NCBI RefSeq assembly: GCF_000709345.1
Contig: NZ_KL448323.1
Span: 332,884-396,883, forward strand
DNA length: 64,000 nucleotides
Reading direction: 5' to 3'
Origin: Polaromonas glacialis
Lineage (GTDB): Bacteria; Pseudomonadota; Gammaproteobacteria; Burkholderiales; Burkholderiaceae_C
Shown here: positions 17,979-28,046 of the stretch, in pieces
How the letters are laid out: the number at the start of each line of letters is the position of its first letter
Numbering within the stretch: the first letter of the stretch is position 1
Notes under the pieces: generated by a model
What the model was told of the DNA's origin: nothing
Database searches by the model: none
Seen by the model: the letters and a program-made list of their open reading frames with translations, nothing else
Position numbers and translations under genes: made by a program

Positions 17979-19301
17979 TCAGGCTGATTTCGCGCCGAGG
18001 TCGCGCGCCAGCCGCACGCCGCTGAACTGCCATTGCGCATCCGGCGGAAAAAAATTGCGGTAGCTGGCGCGGATGTGGCTTTGCGGCGTGGCGCAGGAGC
18101 CGCCGCGCAGCACGAACTGGTTGCACATGAACTTGCCGTTGTATTCGCCGACCAGGCCTTCCCAGGGCTGGTAGCCGGGGTAGGGGTTGTAGTTGGACTG
18201 CGTCCATTCCCACACATCGCCGAGCATCTGCGCGGGCGCGTCCAGGCTGGCGTGCTGCTGCGGCAGCGGATGGTACGCCCCGGTTTCCACGAAATTGCCC
18301 GGCTTGGCGCTGGAAGCGGGCAGCCGGCGCGCCGCCAGTTCCCATTCAAACTCGGTCGGCAGCCGCGCCCCGGCCCAGCGCGCCAGCGCATCCGCTTCAA
18401 AATAGCTGAGGTGGCAGGCGGGCGTGTTCGGGTCTACCTCCAGCAGCCCCTGCAGCGTGAAATGGCGGTAGCTGCACGCGTCGTTTTGCCAGTAAAGCGG
18501 AAGCTGCCGCTGCCCGGCCTGCACCCAGTCCCAGCCCATCGACAGCCACAGTTCGGGCCTTTGGTAGCCGCCGTCCGCCATGAATGCCATCATCTCGCCA
18601 TTGGTGACCAGCCGGCTGGCCAGCTCGAACGGCGCCACGTAGGCCGGGTGGCGCGGGGTTTCGTTGTCAAAGGTGAATTCGCCATCCAGCCCGGCGTCAA
18701 AGCCATGGTGGACGAGTCCGCCTTCATAGGCATGCCAGCGCAGCGGCTGGGGCGCGGTGCTTGCCAGCGGCCAGTGCCTGGCATAGGCCGGATGCTGCGG
18801 GTTGAACGACAGCGCATGCCCGATGTCGGTCAGCAGCAGTTCCTGGTGCTGCTGCTCGTGGTGCAGGCCCAGGCCGATGAGCTGCCTAAGTTCCGCAAGG
18901 TCGGGCTCACCGGCCCTGGAAATCACGTCAAGCACGCGCGCATCGACCTGCGCCCGGTAGGCCAGCACTTCCTTCAGCGACGGCCGGCTGATCAGGCCCC
19001 GTTGCGGGCGCGGGTATTTGGCGCCCACGCCGTTGTAATAGCTGTTGAACAGCACGCGAAACCCGGCGTCAAACGGCTTGAAGCGCGGCTCGAAGCGCTC
19101 CAGCACGAAGGTTTCAAAAAACCAGGTCAGGTGCGCCAGGTGCCATTTGGCCGGGCTGGCGTCGGGCATGGACTGCAACTGGCAGTCCTCGGCGGTCAGC
19201 GGCCCGATCAGGCGTTCGGTTTGCGCGCGAACCTGCTCGAAGCGCAGCGCCAGCGGCAATGCCGGCGCGGCGGTGGGAAATGCGGTTTGAAAGGAGGGCA
19301 T
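17979..19301 (-). CDS. egtB: Ergothioneine biosynthesis protein EgtB-like (sulfoxide synthase)
   Basis: EgtB is a non-haem iron enzyme joining a thiol to hercynine with oxygen. The 440-residue product has an N-terminal DinB-like domain with iron-ligand His in KWHLAHLTW and HHEQQHQE (about residues 50 and 145) and a C-terminal formylglycine-generating-enzyme-like domain (LPTEFEWELAARR, GDVWEWTQSNYNPYPGY, FVLRGGS). The N-methyltransferase egtD that usually accompanies it is not in the window. A related sulfoxide synthase with another thiol donor cannot be excluded. Confidence 0.88.
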   Translation of the reverse strand: MPSFQTAFPTAAPALPLALRFEQVRAQTERLIGPLTAEDCQLQSMPDASPAKWHLAHLTWFFETFVLERFEPRFKPFDAGFRVLFNSYYNGVGAKYPRPQRGLISRPSLKEVLAYRAQVDARVLDVISRAGEPDLAELRQLIGLGLHHEQQHQELLLTDIGHALSFNPQHPAYARHWPLASTAPQPLRWHAYEGGLVHHGFDAGLDGEFTFDNETPRHPAYVAPFELASRLVTNGEMMAFMADGGYQRPELWLSMGWDWVQAGQRQLPLYWQNDACSYRHFTLQGLLEVDPNTPACHLSYFEADALARWAGARLPTEFEWELAARRLPASSAKPGNFVETGAYHPLPQQHASLDAPAQMLGDVWEWTQSNYNPYPGYQPWEGLVGEYNGKFMCNQFVLRGGSCATPQSHIRASYRNFFPPDAQWQFSGVRLARDLGAKSA

Positions 19302-19318
19302 GGCGGGTTCCGTCAGGG

Positions 19319-20107
19319 TCAGGCTGGCAAGCTTCCCACGGCCTGTGGGGCATGGCTGTCAGACGATGCCCCAATATCGACGCGGGGTTTGAGTGCCGCG
19401 TCCACCGCGCGGCGGTCGTCGAACACAAAGCATTCGCCGTCGAAATGCGCGGGGCCGCAGTCCTCGAAATATTTCAGGATGCCGCCGTCGAGCTGGTAGA
19501 CATGCTCAATGCCGGCTTCGCGCAGGTAGATCGCCGCCTTCTCGCAGCGGATGCCGCCGGTGCAAAAGCTCACGACGGTCTTGCCGGCCAGCGCGTCCCG
19601 GTGGTCCAGCACCGCCTGCGGGAACTCGGTGAACTTCTCCAGCCGCCAGTCGATGGCCCGGTGGAAGGTGCCCGCATCGACTTCATAGGTGTTGCGCGTG
19701 TCCAGCATCGCCACCGGCCTGCCGTCGTCGTCATGGCCCTGGTCGAGCCAGCGCCTGAGTGTGGCCGCGTTCACCGCTGGTGCGCGGCCCGCCGAGGGCT
19801 GGATAGCCGGGTGGTTCATGCGGATGATTTCCGGTTTGATCTTGACCAGCAGCTTGCCGAAAGGCTGGGCCGCCGACCAGCTTTGCTTGACGTCAAGGTC
19901 CTGGAAACGCGCATCCAGCCGCAGCCATGCCAAAAAATCATGAATCGCGGCGCTGTCGGCGGCCAGGAAAAGATTGATGCCTTCCTCTGCCAGCAGCACC
20001 GTTCCCTTGATCTGGCGCGCCGCCAGCGCCTGCGCGATGGCGTCCTTCAGTTCGGGCAACCGGTCGAGCGCCACGAACTTGTAGGCGGCAATATTCAGAA
20101 TTTTCAT
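19319..20107 (-). CDS. trhO: tRNA uridine(34) hydroxylase / rhodanese-like protein TrhO
   Basis: A 262-residue UPF0176/YceA-type protein. It has the N-terminal acylphosphatase-like part (FVALDRLPELKDAI, GTVLLAEEGINLF), a rhodanese domain with active-site Cys in SFCTGGIRCEKA, and the C-terminal GGILKYFE. TrhO hydroxylates U34 of some tRNAs in E. coli. The ATG at 20107 (MKILNIA) is the family start. It is divergent from dnaE across an 88-bp gap. Confidence 0.9.
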   Translation of the reverse strand: MKILNIAAYKFVALDRLPELKDAIAQALAARQIKGTVLLAEEGINLFLAADSAAIHDFLAWLRLDARFQDLDVKQSWSAAQPFGKLLVKIKPEIIRMNHPAIQPSAGRAPAVNAATLRRWLDQGHDDDGRPVAMLDTRNTYEVDAGTFHRAIDWRLEKFTEFPQAVLDHRDALAGKTVVSFCTGGIRCEKAAIYLREAGIEHVYQLDGGILKYFEDCGPAHFDGECFVFDDRRAVDAALKPRVDIGASSDSHAPQAVGSLPA

Positions 20108-20195
20108 GATGGCGCAATTGTAGGCAGGCGCTCCGGCGCAGGGCCCGGGCGCGCTGGCGGGGCGGCAGCATCCGGGCCGTTTCCCCAGACCTAAA

Positions 20196-23100
20196 ATGAA
20201 GCGCATGTTTGTCCATCTTAGAATCCACACCGAGTTTTCAGTCGTTGACGGTACCAACCGCATTGATGAAATTGTTGAAGCTGCTGCCGCCGACCAGCAA
20301 CCCGCGCTGGCCATCACCGACCTGAGCAACCTGTTTGGCACGGTCAAGTTCTACAAGGAAGGGCGCAAGACCGGCGTCAAGCCGCTGATCGGCGCCGACA
20401 TCTGGCTCGAATCGCCCGGCAAGGACGCCGGCGCCCCGGCGTCGCGCCTGCTGCTGCTGGTGCAGGACAGCCAGGGCTACCTCAACCTGTGCGAGCTAAT
20501 CACCCGCGCGTGGACAAAAAACGTGGTGCAGGGCCAGGCGGTCGTCAAGCTGCAATGGCTCCAGGAACTCAACGAAGGGCTGATGGCCCTGTCGGGCGCG
20601 CAGCGCGGCGCCGTCGGCCAGGCGCTGGTGCAGGGCGACAGTGCGCGGGCCGCCGAATGCGCGCTGCATTTCGCGGCGATGTTTCCGCAGCGCTTTTATC
20701 TGGAGCTGCAGCGCTCCGGTCATCCCGATGACGAACGCCATGTCACCGCCGCCGTGCAACTGGCGGCGCAGCTCAAGCTGCCGGTGGTGGCCACGCATCC
20801 GGTCCAGTTCCTGACCTACGACGACTACGAGGCGCACGAGGCGCGCGTCTGCATTTCGGAAGGCGAAATCCTGGGCAATGCGCGCCGCGTGCGCAAGTTC
20901 ACCCGCGAGCAATATTTCAAGTCGTCAAGCCAGATGGAAGCGCTGTTTGCCGATGTGCCGTCGGCGCTGGCCAACACGGTCGAAATTGCCAAGCGCTGCA
21001 ACCTGACGCTGGAGCTGGGAAAGCCGATGCTGCCCGATTTTCCGACGCCCGAGGTCAATGGCGTTCGCATGCTGCCTGAAGACTATTTCCGCCACACGTC
21101 CTTCGAGGGGCTGGAAGAGCGGCTGCTGCACCTTTACCCGTCCCCGTCGGTGCGCGGCGCCAAGCGGCCCGAATACGTGGCGCGGCTCGAATTCGAGATC
21201 AACACCATCCTGAAGATGGGTTTCCCCGGCTACTTTTTGATCGTCGGCGACTTCATCCAGTGGGCCAAGGCCAACGGCTGCCCGGTCGGGCCGGGGCGCG
21301 GTTCCGGTGCCGGCTCGCTGGTCGCCTATGCGCTGAAGATCACCGACCTGGACCCGCTGCGCTACAACCTGCTGTTCGAGCGCTTTTTGAACCCCGAACG
21401 CGTCTCGATGCCCGACTTCGACATCGACTTTTGCCAGAGCAACCGCGACCGCGTCATCGACTATGTGAAGGACAAGTACGGCCACGCAGCCGTCAGCCAG
21501 ATCGTGACCTTCGGCACCATGGCGGCGCGCGCGGCGATTCGCGACGTGGGCCGGGTGCTTGATTTCCCCTACGGCTTTTGCGACGGCATTTCCAAGCTGA
21601 TCCCGAACAAGCCCGGCCAGGCCGTCACGCTTCAGCTGGTTCCGGCCGACCGCAAGAAAAACGACAAGATGGTCTATGCGCTGGAGGCCGAGCCGATTCT
21701 GGCCGAGCGCGAGAGCAAGGAAGAAGACGTCCGCACGCTGCTGGAGCTCGCCCGAAAGTTAGAGGGCCTGACGCGCAACGTTGGCATGCATGCCGGCGGC
21801 GTGCTGATCGCGCCGGGCAAGCTGACCGATTTTTGCCCGCTGTATCTGCAGCCCGGCAGCACGTCGGCGGTCAGCCAGTTCGACAAGAACGACGTCGAGG
21901 CGATTGGCCTGGTCAAGTTCGACTTCCTGGGGCTGGCGACGCTGACCATCCTGGAAATCGCGCGCGAGTTCATCATGGCGCGCTACCCGGCGCAAAAAGA
22001 CTTCAAGTTCGAGGACCTGCCGCTCGACGATGCGCGGGTCTACCGGCTGTTTGCCGACGGCAAGACCGAAGCCGTGTTCCAGTTTGAAAGTATCGGCATG
22101 CAGCGCATGCTGAAGGACGCGCGGCCCGACCGGCTCGAAGACCTGATCGCGATGAACGCGCTCTACCGTCCCGGCCCGATGGACCTGATTCCGACCTACA
22201 TTGCCCGCAAGCAGGGCAAGGAAGTGCCCGAATACCCGGACCCGCGCGTCAAGCCCATGCTGGAGGAAACCTACGGCATCATGGTCTACCAGGAGCAGGT
22301 GATGCAGACCGCGCAGATCCTGGGCGGCTACTCGCTGGGCGGCGCCGACATGCTGCGCCGCGCGATGGGGAAGAAGGACGAGAAGGAGATGGCCCAGCAC
22401 CGGGAAATCTTCCGCAAGGGCGCCGGCATCAACGGCTTGACCGAGGAAAAGGCCGACGAGGTGTTCGACCTGATGGAAAAGTTCGCGGGCTACGGCTTCA
22501 ACAAGTCGCACTCCGCCGCCTACGCGCTGCTGGCCTACCACACGGCCTGGCTCAAGGTGCATTACCCGGCCGAGTTCTTCGCGGCCAACATGACCGTCGA
22601 AATGGACGACACCGACAAGCTCAAGATATTGTTCGGCGACGCGCACAAGATGGGCTTGACGTTTGAGGTGCCCGACATCAACCAGGGCGACTACCGCTTC
22701 GAGCCGATCACGTCCAAGTCGGTTCGCTACGGCCTGGGCGCCATCAAGGGCACCGGCCAGCAGGCGATTGCCGCCATCGTTGCCGCCCGCAAGGAAGGCG
22801 GACCGTTCACCTCGCTGTTCGATTTTTGCCTGCGCGTGGACCGCAGCAAGATGAACAAGCGCACCGTCGAAGCGCTGATCAAGGGCGGCGCTTTTGACAA
22901 TCTGGAGCCGAACCGCGCCGCCTTGCTGGCCTCGGTCGAGCGCGCCTTTGACTTTTCCGCTGCCACGCAGGCCAACGCCAACCAGTGCGGGCTGTTCGAC
23001 ATGTCCGACTCGCACGCGGCCAGCACGCAGGAGCCCGAACTGGTCGAGGCGCCGATGTTCGGCGTCAAGGCGCGGCTGGTGCTGGAGAAAACCGCCATCG

Positions 23101-23717
23101 GCTTTTACCTGTCGGGCCACCTGTTCGACGAGGTGGACCAGGAAGTGCGCCAGTTCGCCAAGCGAAAGATCGAAGACCTGATCGACTCGCGCGAATCGCA
23201 GCTGCTGGCCGGCATCGTGACCGACCTGCGCATCATCAACGGCAACCGCGGCAAGCTGATCATCTTCAAGCTCGACGACAAGACCGATGCGCTGGAAGTG
23301 TCGGTGGACGAGGCGACCTTCAACGCCAACCGCAACCTGCTCAAGGAAGACGAGCTGGTGGTCGTGCAGGGAACGCTGCAGGGCGCGTCCGAGCGCTTTG
23401 GCCGGCGCTTCAAGATCACGCAGGTGTGGGACCTGGAGTCGGCGCGCTGCCGCTTCGGCAAGTTCCTGCGCGTGGCGGTCAACGGCACGGCGCCGGACAT
23501 TTCAAGGCTGGTCAGGGATTTCCCCCCGCGCCAGAGCGGCCTGGCCGATCCGTCAGAGCCGGTGCGCGGCCTGCCGGTGCGGCTTAGCCTGCGCCGCCAA
23601 GGCGCGACGGCCGAGCTGCACCTGGGCGACGCCGCCCGTTTCTTCCCGACCGACGCGGCGCTGGCCAGCTGGACGGCGCAGGCCGACAACGGCCTGGCGC
23701 GCATTGTTTATGAATGA
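20196..23717 (+). CDS. dnaE: DNA polymerase III subunit alpha
   Basis: DnaE is the replicative polymerase. The 1173-residue product has an N-terminal PHP domain (HLRIHTEFSVVDG), the catalytic aspartates in MPDFDIDFCQSNRDRV near residue 405, the fingers region (GFNKSHSAAYALLAYHTAW), and a C-terminal OB fold (LLAGIVTDLRIINGNRG). Start could be 20196 (MKRMFVH) or 20205. Its stop codon lies at the edge of a dispersed-repeat copy. Confidence 0.98.
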   Translation: MKRMFVHLRIHTEFSVVDGTNRIDEIVEAAAADQQPALAITDLSNLFGTVKFYKEGRKTGVKPLIGADIWLESPGKDAGAPASRLLLLVQDSQGYLNLCELITRAWTKNVVQGQAVVKLQWLQELNEGLMALSGAQRGAVGQALVQGDSARAAECALHFAAMFPQRFYLELQRSGHPDDERHVTAAVQLAAQLKLPVVATHPVQFLTYDDYEAHEARVCISEGEILGNARRVRKFTREQYFKSSSQMEALFADVPSALANTVEIAKRCNLTLELGKPMLPDFPTPEVNGVRMLPEDYFRHTSFEGLEERLLHLYPSPSVRGAKRPEYVARLEFEINTILKMGFPGYFLIVGDFIQWAKANGCPVGPGRGSGAGSLVAYALKITDLDPLRYNLLFERFLNPERVSMPDFDIDFCQSNRDRVIDYVKDKYGHAAVSQIVTFGTMAARAAIRDVGRVLDFPYGFCDGISKLIPNKPGQAVTLQLVPADRKKNDKMVYALEAEPILAERESKEEDVRTLLELARKLEGLTRNVGMHAGGVLIAPGKLTDFCPLYLQPGSTSAVSQFDKNDVEAIGLVKFDFLGLATLTILEIAREFIMARYPAQKDFKFEDLPLDDARVYRLFADGKTEAVFQFESIGMQRMLKDARPDRLEDLIAMNALYRPGPMDLIPTYIARKQGKEVPEYPDPRVKPMLEETYGIMVYQEQVMQTAQILGGYSLGGADMLRRAMGKKDEKEMAQHREIFRKGAGINGLTEEKADEVFDLMEKFAGYGFNKSHSAAYALLAYHTAWLKVHYPAEFFAANMTVEMDDTDKLKILFGDAHKMGLTFEVPDINQGDYRFEPITSKSVRYGLGAIKGTGQQAIAAIVAARKEGGPFTSLFDFCLRVDRSKMNKRTVEALIKGGAFDNLEPNRAALLASVERAFDFSAATQANANQCGLFDMSDSHAASTQEPELVEAPMFGVKARLVLEKTAIGFYLSGHLFDEVDQEVRQFAKRKIEDLIDSRESQLLAGIVTDLRIINGNRGKLIIFKLDDKTDALEVSVDEATFNANRNLLKEDELVVVQGTLQGASERFGRRFKITQVWDLESARCRFGKFLRVAVNGTAPDISRLVRDFPPRQSGLADPSEPVRGLPVRLSLRRQGATAELHLGDAARFFPTDAALASWTAQADNGLARIVYE

Positions 23718-23770
23718 AATAGTGCTTTTGCGCAGGATGGGCGGGCGCAAGCAGCTATCTATTTGATAGT
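23713..23770 (-). repeat. Dispersed two-hairpin repeat, copy 4 (at the dnaE stop)
   Basis: On the minus strand ACTATCAAATAGATAGCTGC, then TTGCGC...TGCGCAAAAG and CACTATTTC. The tail overlaps the dnaE stop codon (23715-23717). Confidence 0.85.
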
Positions 23771-23794
23771 GACGATCAAACCGTAAGAGCCGGC

Positions 23795-25021
23795 CTAGTT
23801 GGGCCGGAATTCGATGATCATGGGTGTCGGCACCCGGCCATCGACATCGCGCGGCAGCGAGCCGGTGCGAACGATGGCCTTGAGCACGGCGTCGTCCCAG
23901 GCCTTGTTGCCGCTCGACGCGATCAGGCGCTGGCTCATGATGGTGCCATCGGCGGTGGTCCGCACCTCGACTTCCGCCTTGGGGTTGCCGGGGATGTCGT
24001 CGTTGAAAACCACATTGGGCAGGACCCGTGCCCTGACCTTGCCGGCATAACCCGCCGATGGGCCGCTGGCCTTGGCCGCACCGGCGCCAGACGGTCCGTC
24101 GGAATTTCCCGCGCCGGCCATGTCCATGATGCGCTTCTGAATGGCCGCCTGGCGTGCCTTTTCCGCGCCTGCCGCTACTGCGGCGGCCTTTTGTTTAGAG
24201 GCTGCGGCGGCGGCCGCTGCCTCTTTCTGTTTTTCGGCATTGGCCGCAGCCGTGGCTGCGGCAGCAGCAGCTTTTTGTTTTTCAGCGGCTGCCTGTTTCT
24301 GCTTTTCAGCCGCAGCGGCGGCAGAGGCGGCAGCGGCCTGCTTTTGCTTCTCGGCAGCGGCGGCATTGGCGGCGGCGGTGCGTTTTTCCTTCTCCTTCTC
24401 CTTCTCTCTTTCCCTCTCGTTGGCCAGTTGCCGGGCCTCCTGCTTTTTCGCCTCTGCCTTTTCAGCCACTTCCCGGGCCTTGCGCTCGGCCAGGTCTTCC
24501 CGGGCTTGCTGTTCCTTTTCCTTCTTTCGCTCCAGTTCCCGCGCTTGCCTGGCCTGCAGTTCGGCCTCGCGTTTTTCCTGCAGCTTTTGCGCCTTCAGCA
24601 CTTCAGCTTCTTTTTGCTGCTGGAGCAGCTTGCGTTTCTTCTCTTTTTCCAGCGCAATGTCCACATCGGGCAGCGGCGGCGTTTCCTTGACTTCGGGCGC
24701 CGTGGCAACGGGCGGCGCAGGCCGGGGCGGCGGCGCTGGCGCGGGAGGGGCTGGTGGTGTGGGCTCTGGCGCAGGTGCTGGAGCCGGCGCGGGCGGTGGA
24801 GGCGGCGGCGGGGCCTGAATCTGCCGGGGCGCCGCCGGTTGCGGCACGCCCGACCACAGTTCGGCTTCAAACGATGCCGCTTCGTCGGTGCGCTTCCAGT
24901 TCACGCCCCAGGTCAGCGCGGCGATGAGCAGCACATGGACCAGCAGCGCCAGCCCGAACGCGCGCGGCGATCCCTTGTCGCGCGGCGGGGCAAATTCAAG
25001 GCGTTCTGCGTTGCTGGACAT
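23795..25021 (-). CDS. tolA: Tol-Pal system protein TolA (TonB C-terminal domain)
   Basis: TolA spans the periplasm between the TolQR motor and outer-membrane Pal, helping constriction at division. The 408-residue product has one membrane helix at about residues 22-40, a Pro-rich linker, a long Ala/Lys/Glu/Gln helix (about 120-300, with AAAEKQKQ-type repeats) and a C-terminal TonB-like domain (VRARVLPNVVF...VEVRTTADGTI). It is the last gene of the tol group: no tolB or pal follows, and dnaE converges 78 bp away. Confidence 0.93.
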   Translation of the reverse strand: MSSNAERLEFAPPRDKGSPRAFGLALLVHVLLIAALTWGVNWKRTDEAASFEAELWSGVPQPAAPRQIQAPPPPPPPAPAPAPAPEPTPPAPPAPAPPPRPAPPVATAPEVKETPPLPDVDIALEKEKKRKLLQQQKEAEVLKAQKLQEKREAELQARQARELERKKEKEQQAREDLAERKAREVAEKAEAKKQEARQLANEREREKEKEKEKRTAAANAAAAEKQKQAAAASAAAAAEKQKQAAAEKQKAAAAAATAAANAEKQKEAAAAAAASKQKAAAVAAGAEKARQAAIQKRIMDMAGAGNSDGPSGAGAAKASGPSAGYAGKVRARVLPNVVFNDDIPGNPKAEVEVRTTADGTIMSQRLIASSGNKAWDDAVLKAIVRTGSLPRDVDGRVPTPMIIEFRPN

Positions 25022-25057
25022 GGCTTTCCGGAGGGGCTTGCGGTTGGGCGGGATGAA

Positions 25058-25492
25058 TTACTTGCTGGTTTGCACCGACAGGCCGACACGGGCCACGCCG
25101 GCTTTTTGCAGCGTGTCCATGACCTGCACCACGGTTTCGTACTTGATCGACTTGTCGGCGCTGATCACCACCGGCACGGCCTCGGCGCCTTGCGCTTTCA
25201 CGTCGGGCTCCCGGCTGACGATATCGGCCGCCACACCGCCCACGGTGCTCGACACCGTGTCGGTCTTGAAGCGGATCTGCAGGCTTTCGTCCTTCTGAAT
25301 ATCGATGCGCACCGGGCTCAGGGGCTGCTTGGACGCCTGGCCCACCTTGGGCAGGGCAATCATGCTCGGCGTGATCAGCGGCGCCGTCACCATGAAGATG
25401 ATGAGCAGCACCAGCATCACGTCGATGAAGGGCACCATGTTGATTTCGCTGATGGTGCGGCGTCCCCGGCCGCGTGAACTGACTGCTGGCAT
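25058..25492 (-). CDS. tolR: Biopolymer transport protein TolR (ExbD family)
   Basis: A 144-residue ExbD/TolR protein with one N-terminal membrane helix bearing the proton-path Asp in NMVPFIDVMLVLLIIFMVT, and a periplasmic domain. It forms the TolQR motor. A 176-bp gap holding a GC-rich repeat separates it from tolQ upstream, unusual in an otherwise tight gene run. Confidence 0.95.
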   Translation of the reverse strand: MPAVSSRGRGRRTISEINMVPFIDVMLVLLIIFMVTAPLITPSMIALPKVGQASKQPLSPVRIDIQKDESLQIRFKTDTVSSTVGGVAADIVSREPDVKAQGAEAVPVVISADKSIKYETVVQVMDTLQKAGVARVGLSVQTSK

Positions 25493-25559
25493 GGCGGTTT
25501 CCTTAAACTGACGGTGACGGCCGCAGCATGGGCCGCGTTACAACAAGCGTGGAGACATC

Positions 25560-25664
25560 TTCTCCCCACCAGCAGGGGCCGCGGGGCCGGCTTTGCCGGG
25601 CCGCAGGCGCAGCGGCCCCCTCGGGGGGCAGCGCAGTACGCGAAGCGACAAGCGTGGGGGCCAT
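25560..25664 (-). repeat. GC-rich intergenic repeat, copy B (between tolQ and tolR)
   Basis: On the minus strand it has GCTGCCCCCCGAGGGGG, CGCTGCGCCTGCGGCCCGGC, AAGCCGG and CCCCTGCTGGTGGGGAG, matching copy A near gluQ. It begins a few bases after the tolQ stop. Several strong hairpins (CCCCC/GGGGG, GCCGGC) could affect the tolQ-tolR messenger. Confidence 0.85.
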
Positions 25665-25668
25665 ATCT

Positions 25669-26361
<693 letters not shown>

Positions 26362-26380
26362 GTTGAAGCTTTTTTTATCA

Positions 26381-26824
26381 TCAGTTTTTCAAGCTGTCCA
26401 GAATGGAAACAGGGATGCGCCGGGGTTTCAGGCTGGCGCCGTGGACCCAGCCAATGCGTATCAATCCTTCACACAGCAAGGTGGCCGGCGGGTGCTCTGC
26501 GCGCTCTGATTTTAGTAGCGCCTGCTGCTTGAGCGTCATGGACGCGCGGCCGATGTCGATCATGCTGGCGGTCACCACCAGTTGATCGTCAAGACGGGCA
26601 GGGCGGTGGTAGCGCAGCGTGGCGTCGGTCACCACGAACATGCAGCCGCTGCTGTCCTTCAGGCTTTGCTGCTGAATACCGAGTGATCTGAGCCATTCGG
26701 TGCGCGAACGTTCAAAGAATTTCAGGTAATTGGCATAAAACACGATGCCGCCCGCGTCGGTGTCTTCCCAATAGACGCGGACATCCCACTGGAATGTGGG
26801 GGGTTCTTTTACTTGATCAACCAA
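26381..26824 (-). CDS. ybgC: Tol-Pal associated acyl-CoA thioesterase YbgC
   Basis: A 147-residue hotdog-fold thioesterase with the YbgC/4HBT signature VYWEDTDAGGIVFYANYLKF containing the catalytic Asp. YbgC hydrolyses acyl-CoA or acyl-ACP and is typically the first tol gene. Its start overlaps the upstream aminotransferase stop by 8 bp. Confidence 0.93.
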   Translation of the reverse strand: MVDQVKEPPTFQWDVRVYWEDTDAGGIVFYANYLKFFERSRTEWLRSLGIQQQSLKDSSGCMFVVTDATLRYHRPARLDDQLVVTASMIDIGRASMTLKQQALLKSERAEHPPATLLCEGLIRIGWVHGASLKPRRIPVSILDSLKN

Positions 26825-28013
26825 GCACAGACTCCAGCCGCGTCACGGCTTCCTTCAGCTGCGCCATGGAATTGGCGGTTGAAAATCGCACGAACTGCTC
26901 TGGCGCGGCATGGCCGAAATCGCGGCCGGGCGTGACGGCCAGATGCGCGCGCTTCATCAGTTCAAAGGCGAAATCCCAGCTGCCGCTCACGCCCAGCCGG
27001 GCCGCCGCAGCGGTGCAGTCGGCATAGGCGTAGAACGCGCCATCGGGCATGACGGGAACGCGCAGGCCCAGGCGGTTGAGTTCGGGAATGAAGTAGTCGC
27101 GCCGGGCCTTGAACTCCGCGCGCCGGCGTTCGTATTCGGCCAGGCTTTCAGGCTCGAAGCAGGCCAGCGCGGCATGCTGGGCGACCGTGCTGGCGCAGAT
27201 GAACAGGTTCTGGGCGATGCGTTCGATGACCGGCGCCAGCGCTTCGGGCACCACCAGCCAGCCGAGCCGCCAGCCGGTCATGCTGAAGTATTTGCTGAAG
27301 CTGTTGATGCTGATGACGCTCTGGCCGAGTTCGCCGGGCAGGGCCAGCGCCGAGTGGCCGAAGTGTTCCTCGTAGCTCAGGCCCAGGTAAATCTCGTCGA
27401 TCAGCGTAATGCCGCCCCGGCTGTGGACGAATTCGTGAATGCTTTTGAATTCCTCGGGCGCAATCGAGGTGCCGGTCGGATTCGATGGCGATGCCAGCAG
27501 CACGCCGCGCGCCCGGTCGTTCCAGGCGGCTTCGACCTTCTCGCGGGTCAGCTGGAAGCGTTCGCCGGCGGTGGTCGGGATCAGCACCGATGTGCCTTCG
27601 GCGGCGCTGACGAAATGCCGGTTGCACGGATAGCTGGGGTCCGGCATCAGGATTTCGTCGCCGGATTCGATCAAGGCCAGGCAGGCAAGTTGCAGCGCGG
27701 CCGAAGCGCCTGCCGTGATGACGATGCGGCCGGGCGAAACGTCGGCACCAAAACGCGACGCATACCAGCCGCTGATCCGCTCGCGCAAGGCCGGCAGGCC
27801 CATCGCCGGGGTGTATTGCGTGTTGCCCTGCGCAATGGCCCGGCTGGCCGCTTGCTGCACCAGTGGCGGCGCGGTGAAGTCAGGCTCGCCGATGTTCAGG
27901 AAAATCATTGGTGCGGCGGTATGGGCCACCTGCTGCGCCATCGCGCTGGCGGCCTTGGCAACTTCCATGACGTAGAAAGGCTCGATGCGGGCGGCCCGCT
28001 GGGAAATTTTCAA
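26817..28013 (-). CDS. PLP-dependent aminotransferase, class I/II
   Basis: A 398-residue fold-type I aminotransferase. The PLP-binding Lys is in NSFSKYFSMTGWRLGW; LASPSNPTGT and DEIYLGLSYE are the other cofactor contacts, and the C-terminal Arg region is RFSTANSM. Aspartate/tyrosine/alanine transaminases share these, so the substrate is uncertain. It lies between nusB and ybgC in the same direction. Confidence 0.9.
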   Translation of the reverse strand: MKISQRAARIEPFYVMEVAKAASAMAQQVAHTAAPMIFLNIGEPDFTAPPLVQQAASRAIAQGNTQYTPAMGLPALRERISGWYASRFGADVSPGRIVITAGASAALQLACLALIESGDEILMPDPSYPCNRHFVSAAEGTSVLIPTTAGERFQLTREKVEAAWNDRARGVLLASPSNPTGTSIAPEEFKSIHEFVHSRGGITLIDEIYLGLSYEEHFGHSALALPGELGQSVISINSFSKYFSMTGWRLGWLVVPEALAPVIERIAQNLFICASTVAQHAALACFEPESLAEYERRRAEFKARRDYFIPELNRLGLRVPVMPDGAFYAYADCTAAAARLGVSGSWDFAFELMKRAHLAVTPGRDFGHAAPEQFVRFSTANSMAQLKEAVTRLESVLG

Positions 28014-28046
28014 GGCTGGGCTTTCAGGAGGGCAAGGAACAGGTTT

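Noticed and set aside
26494..26522. Possible thirteenth copy of the dispersed repeat in ybgC (GCTACTAAAATCA on the minus strand)
   Set aside because: Only the first part matches; the GCGC hairpin and GGCC tail are missing.
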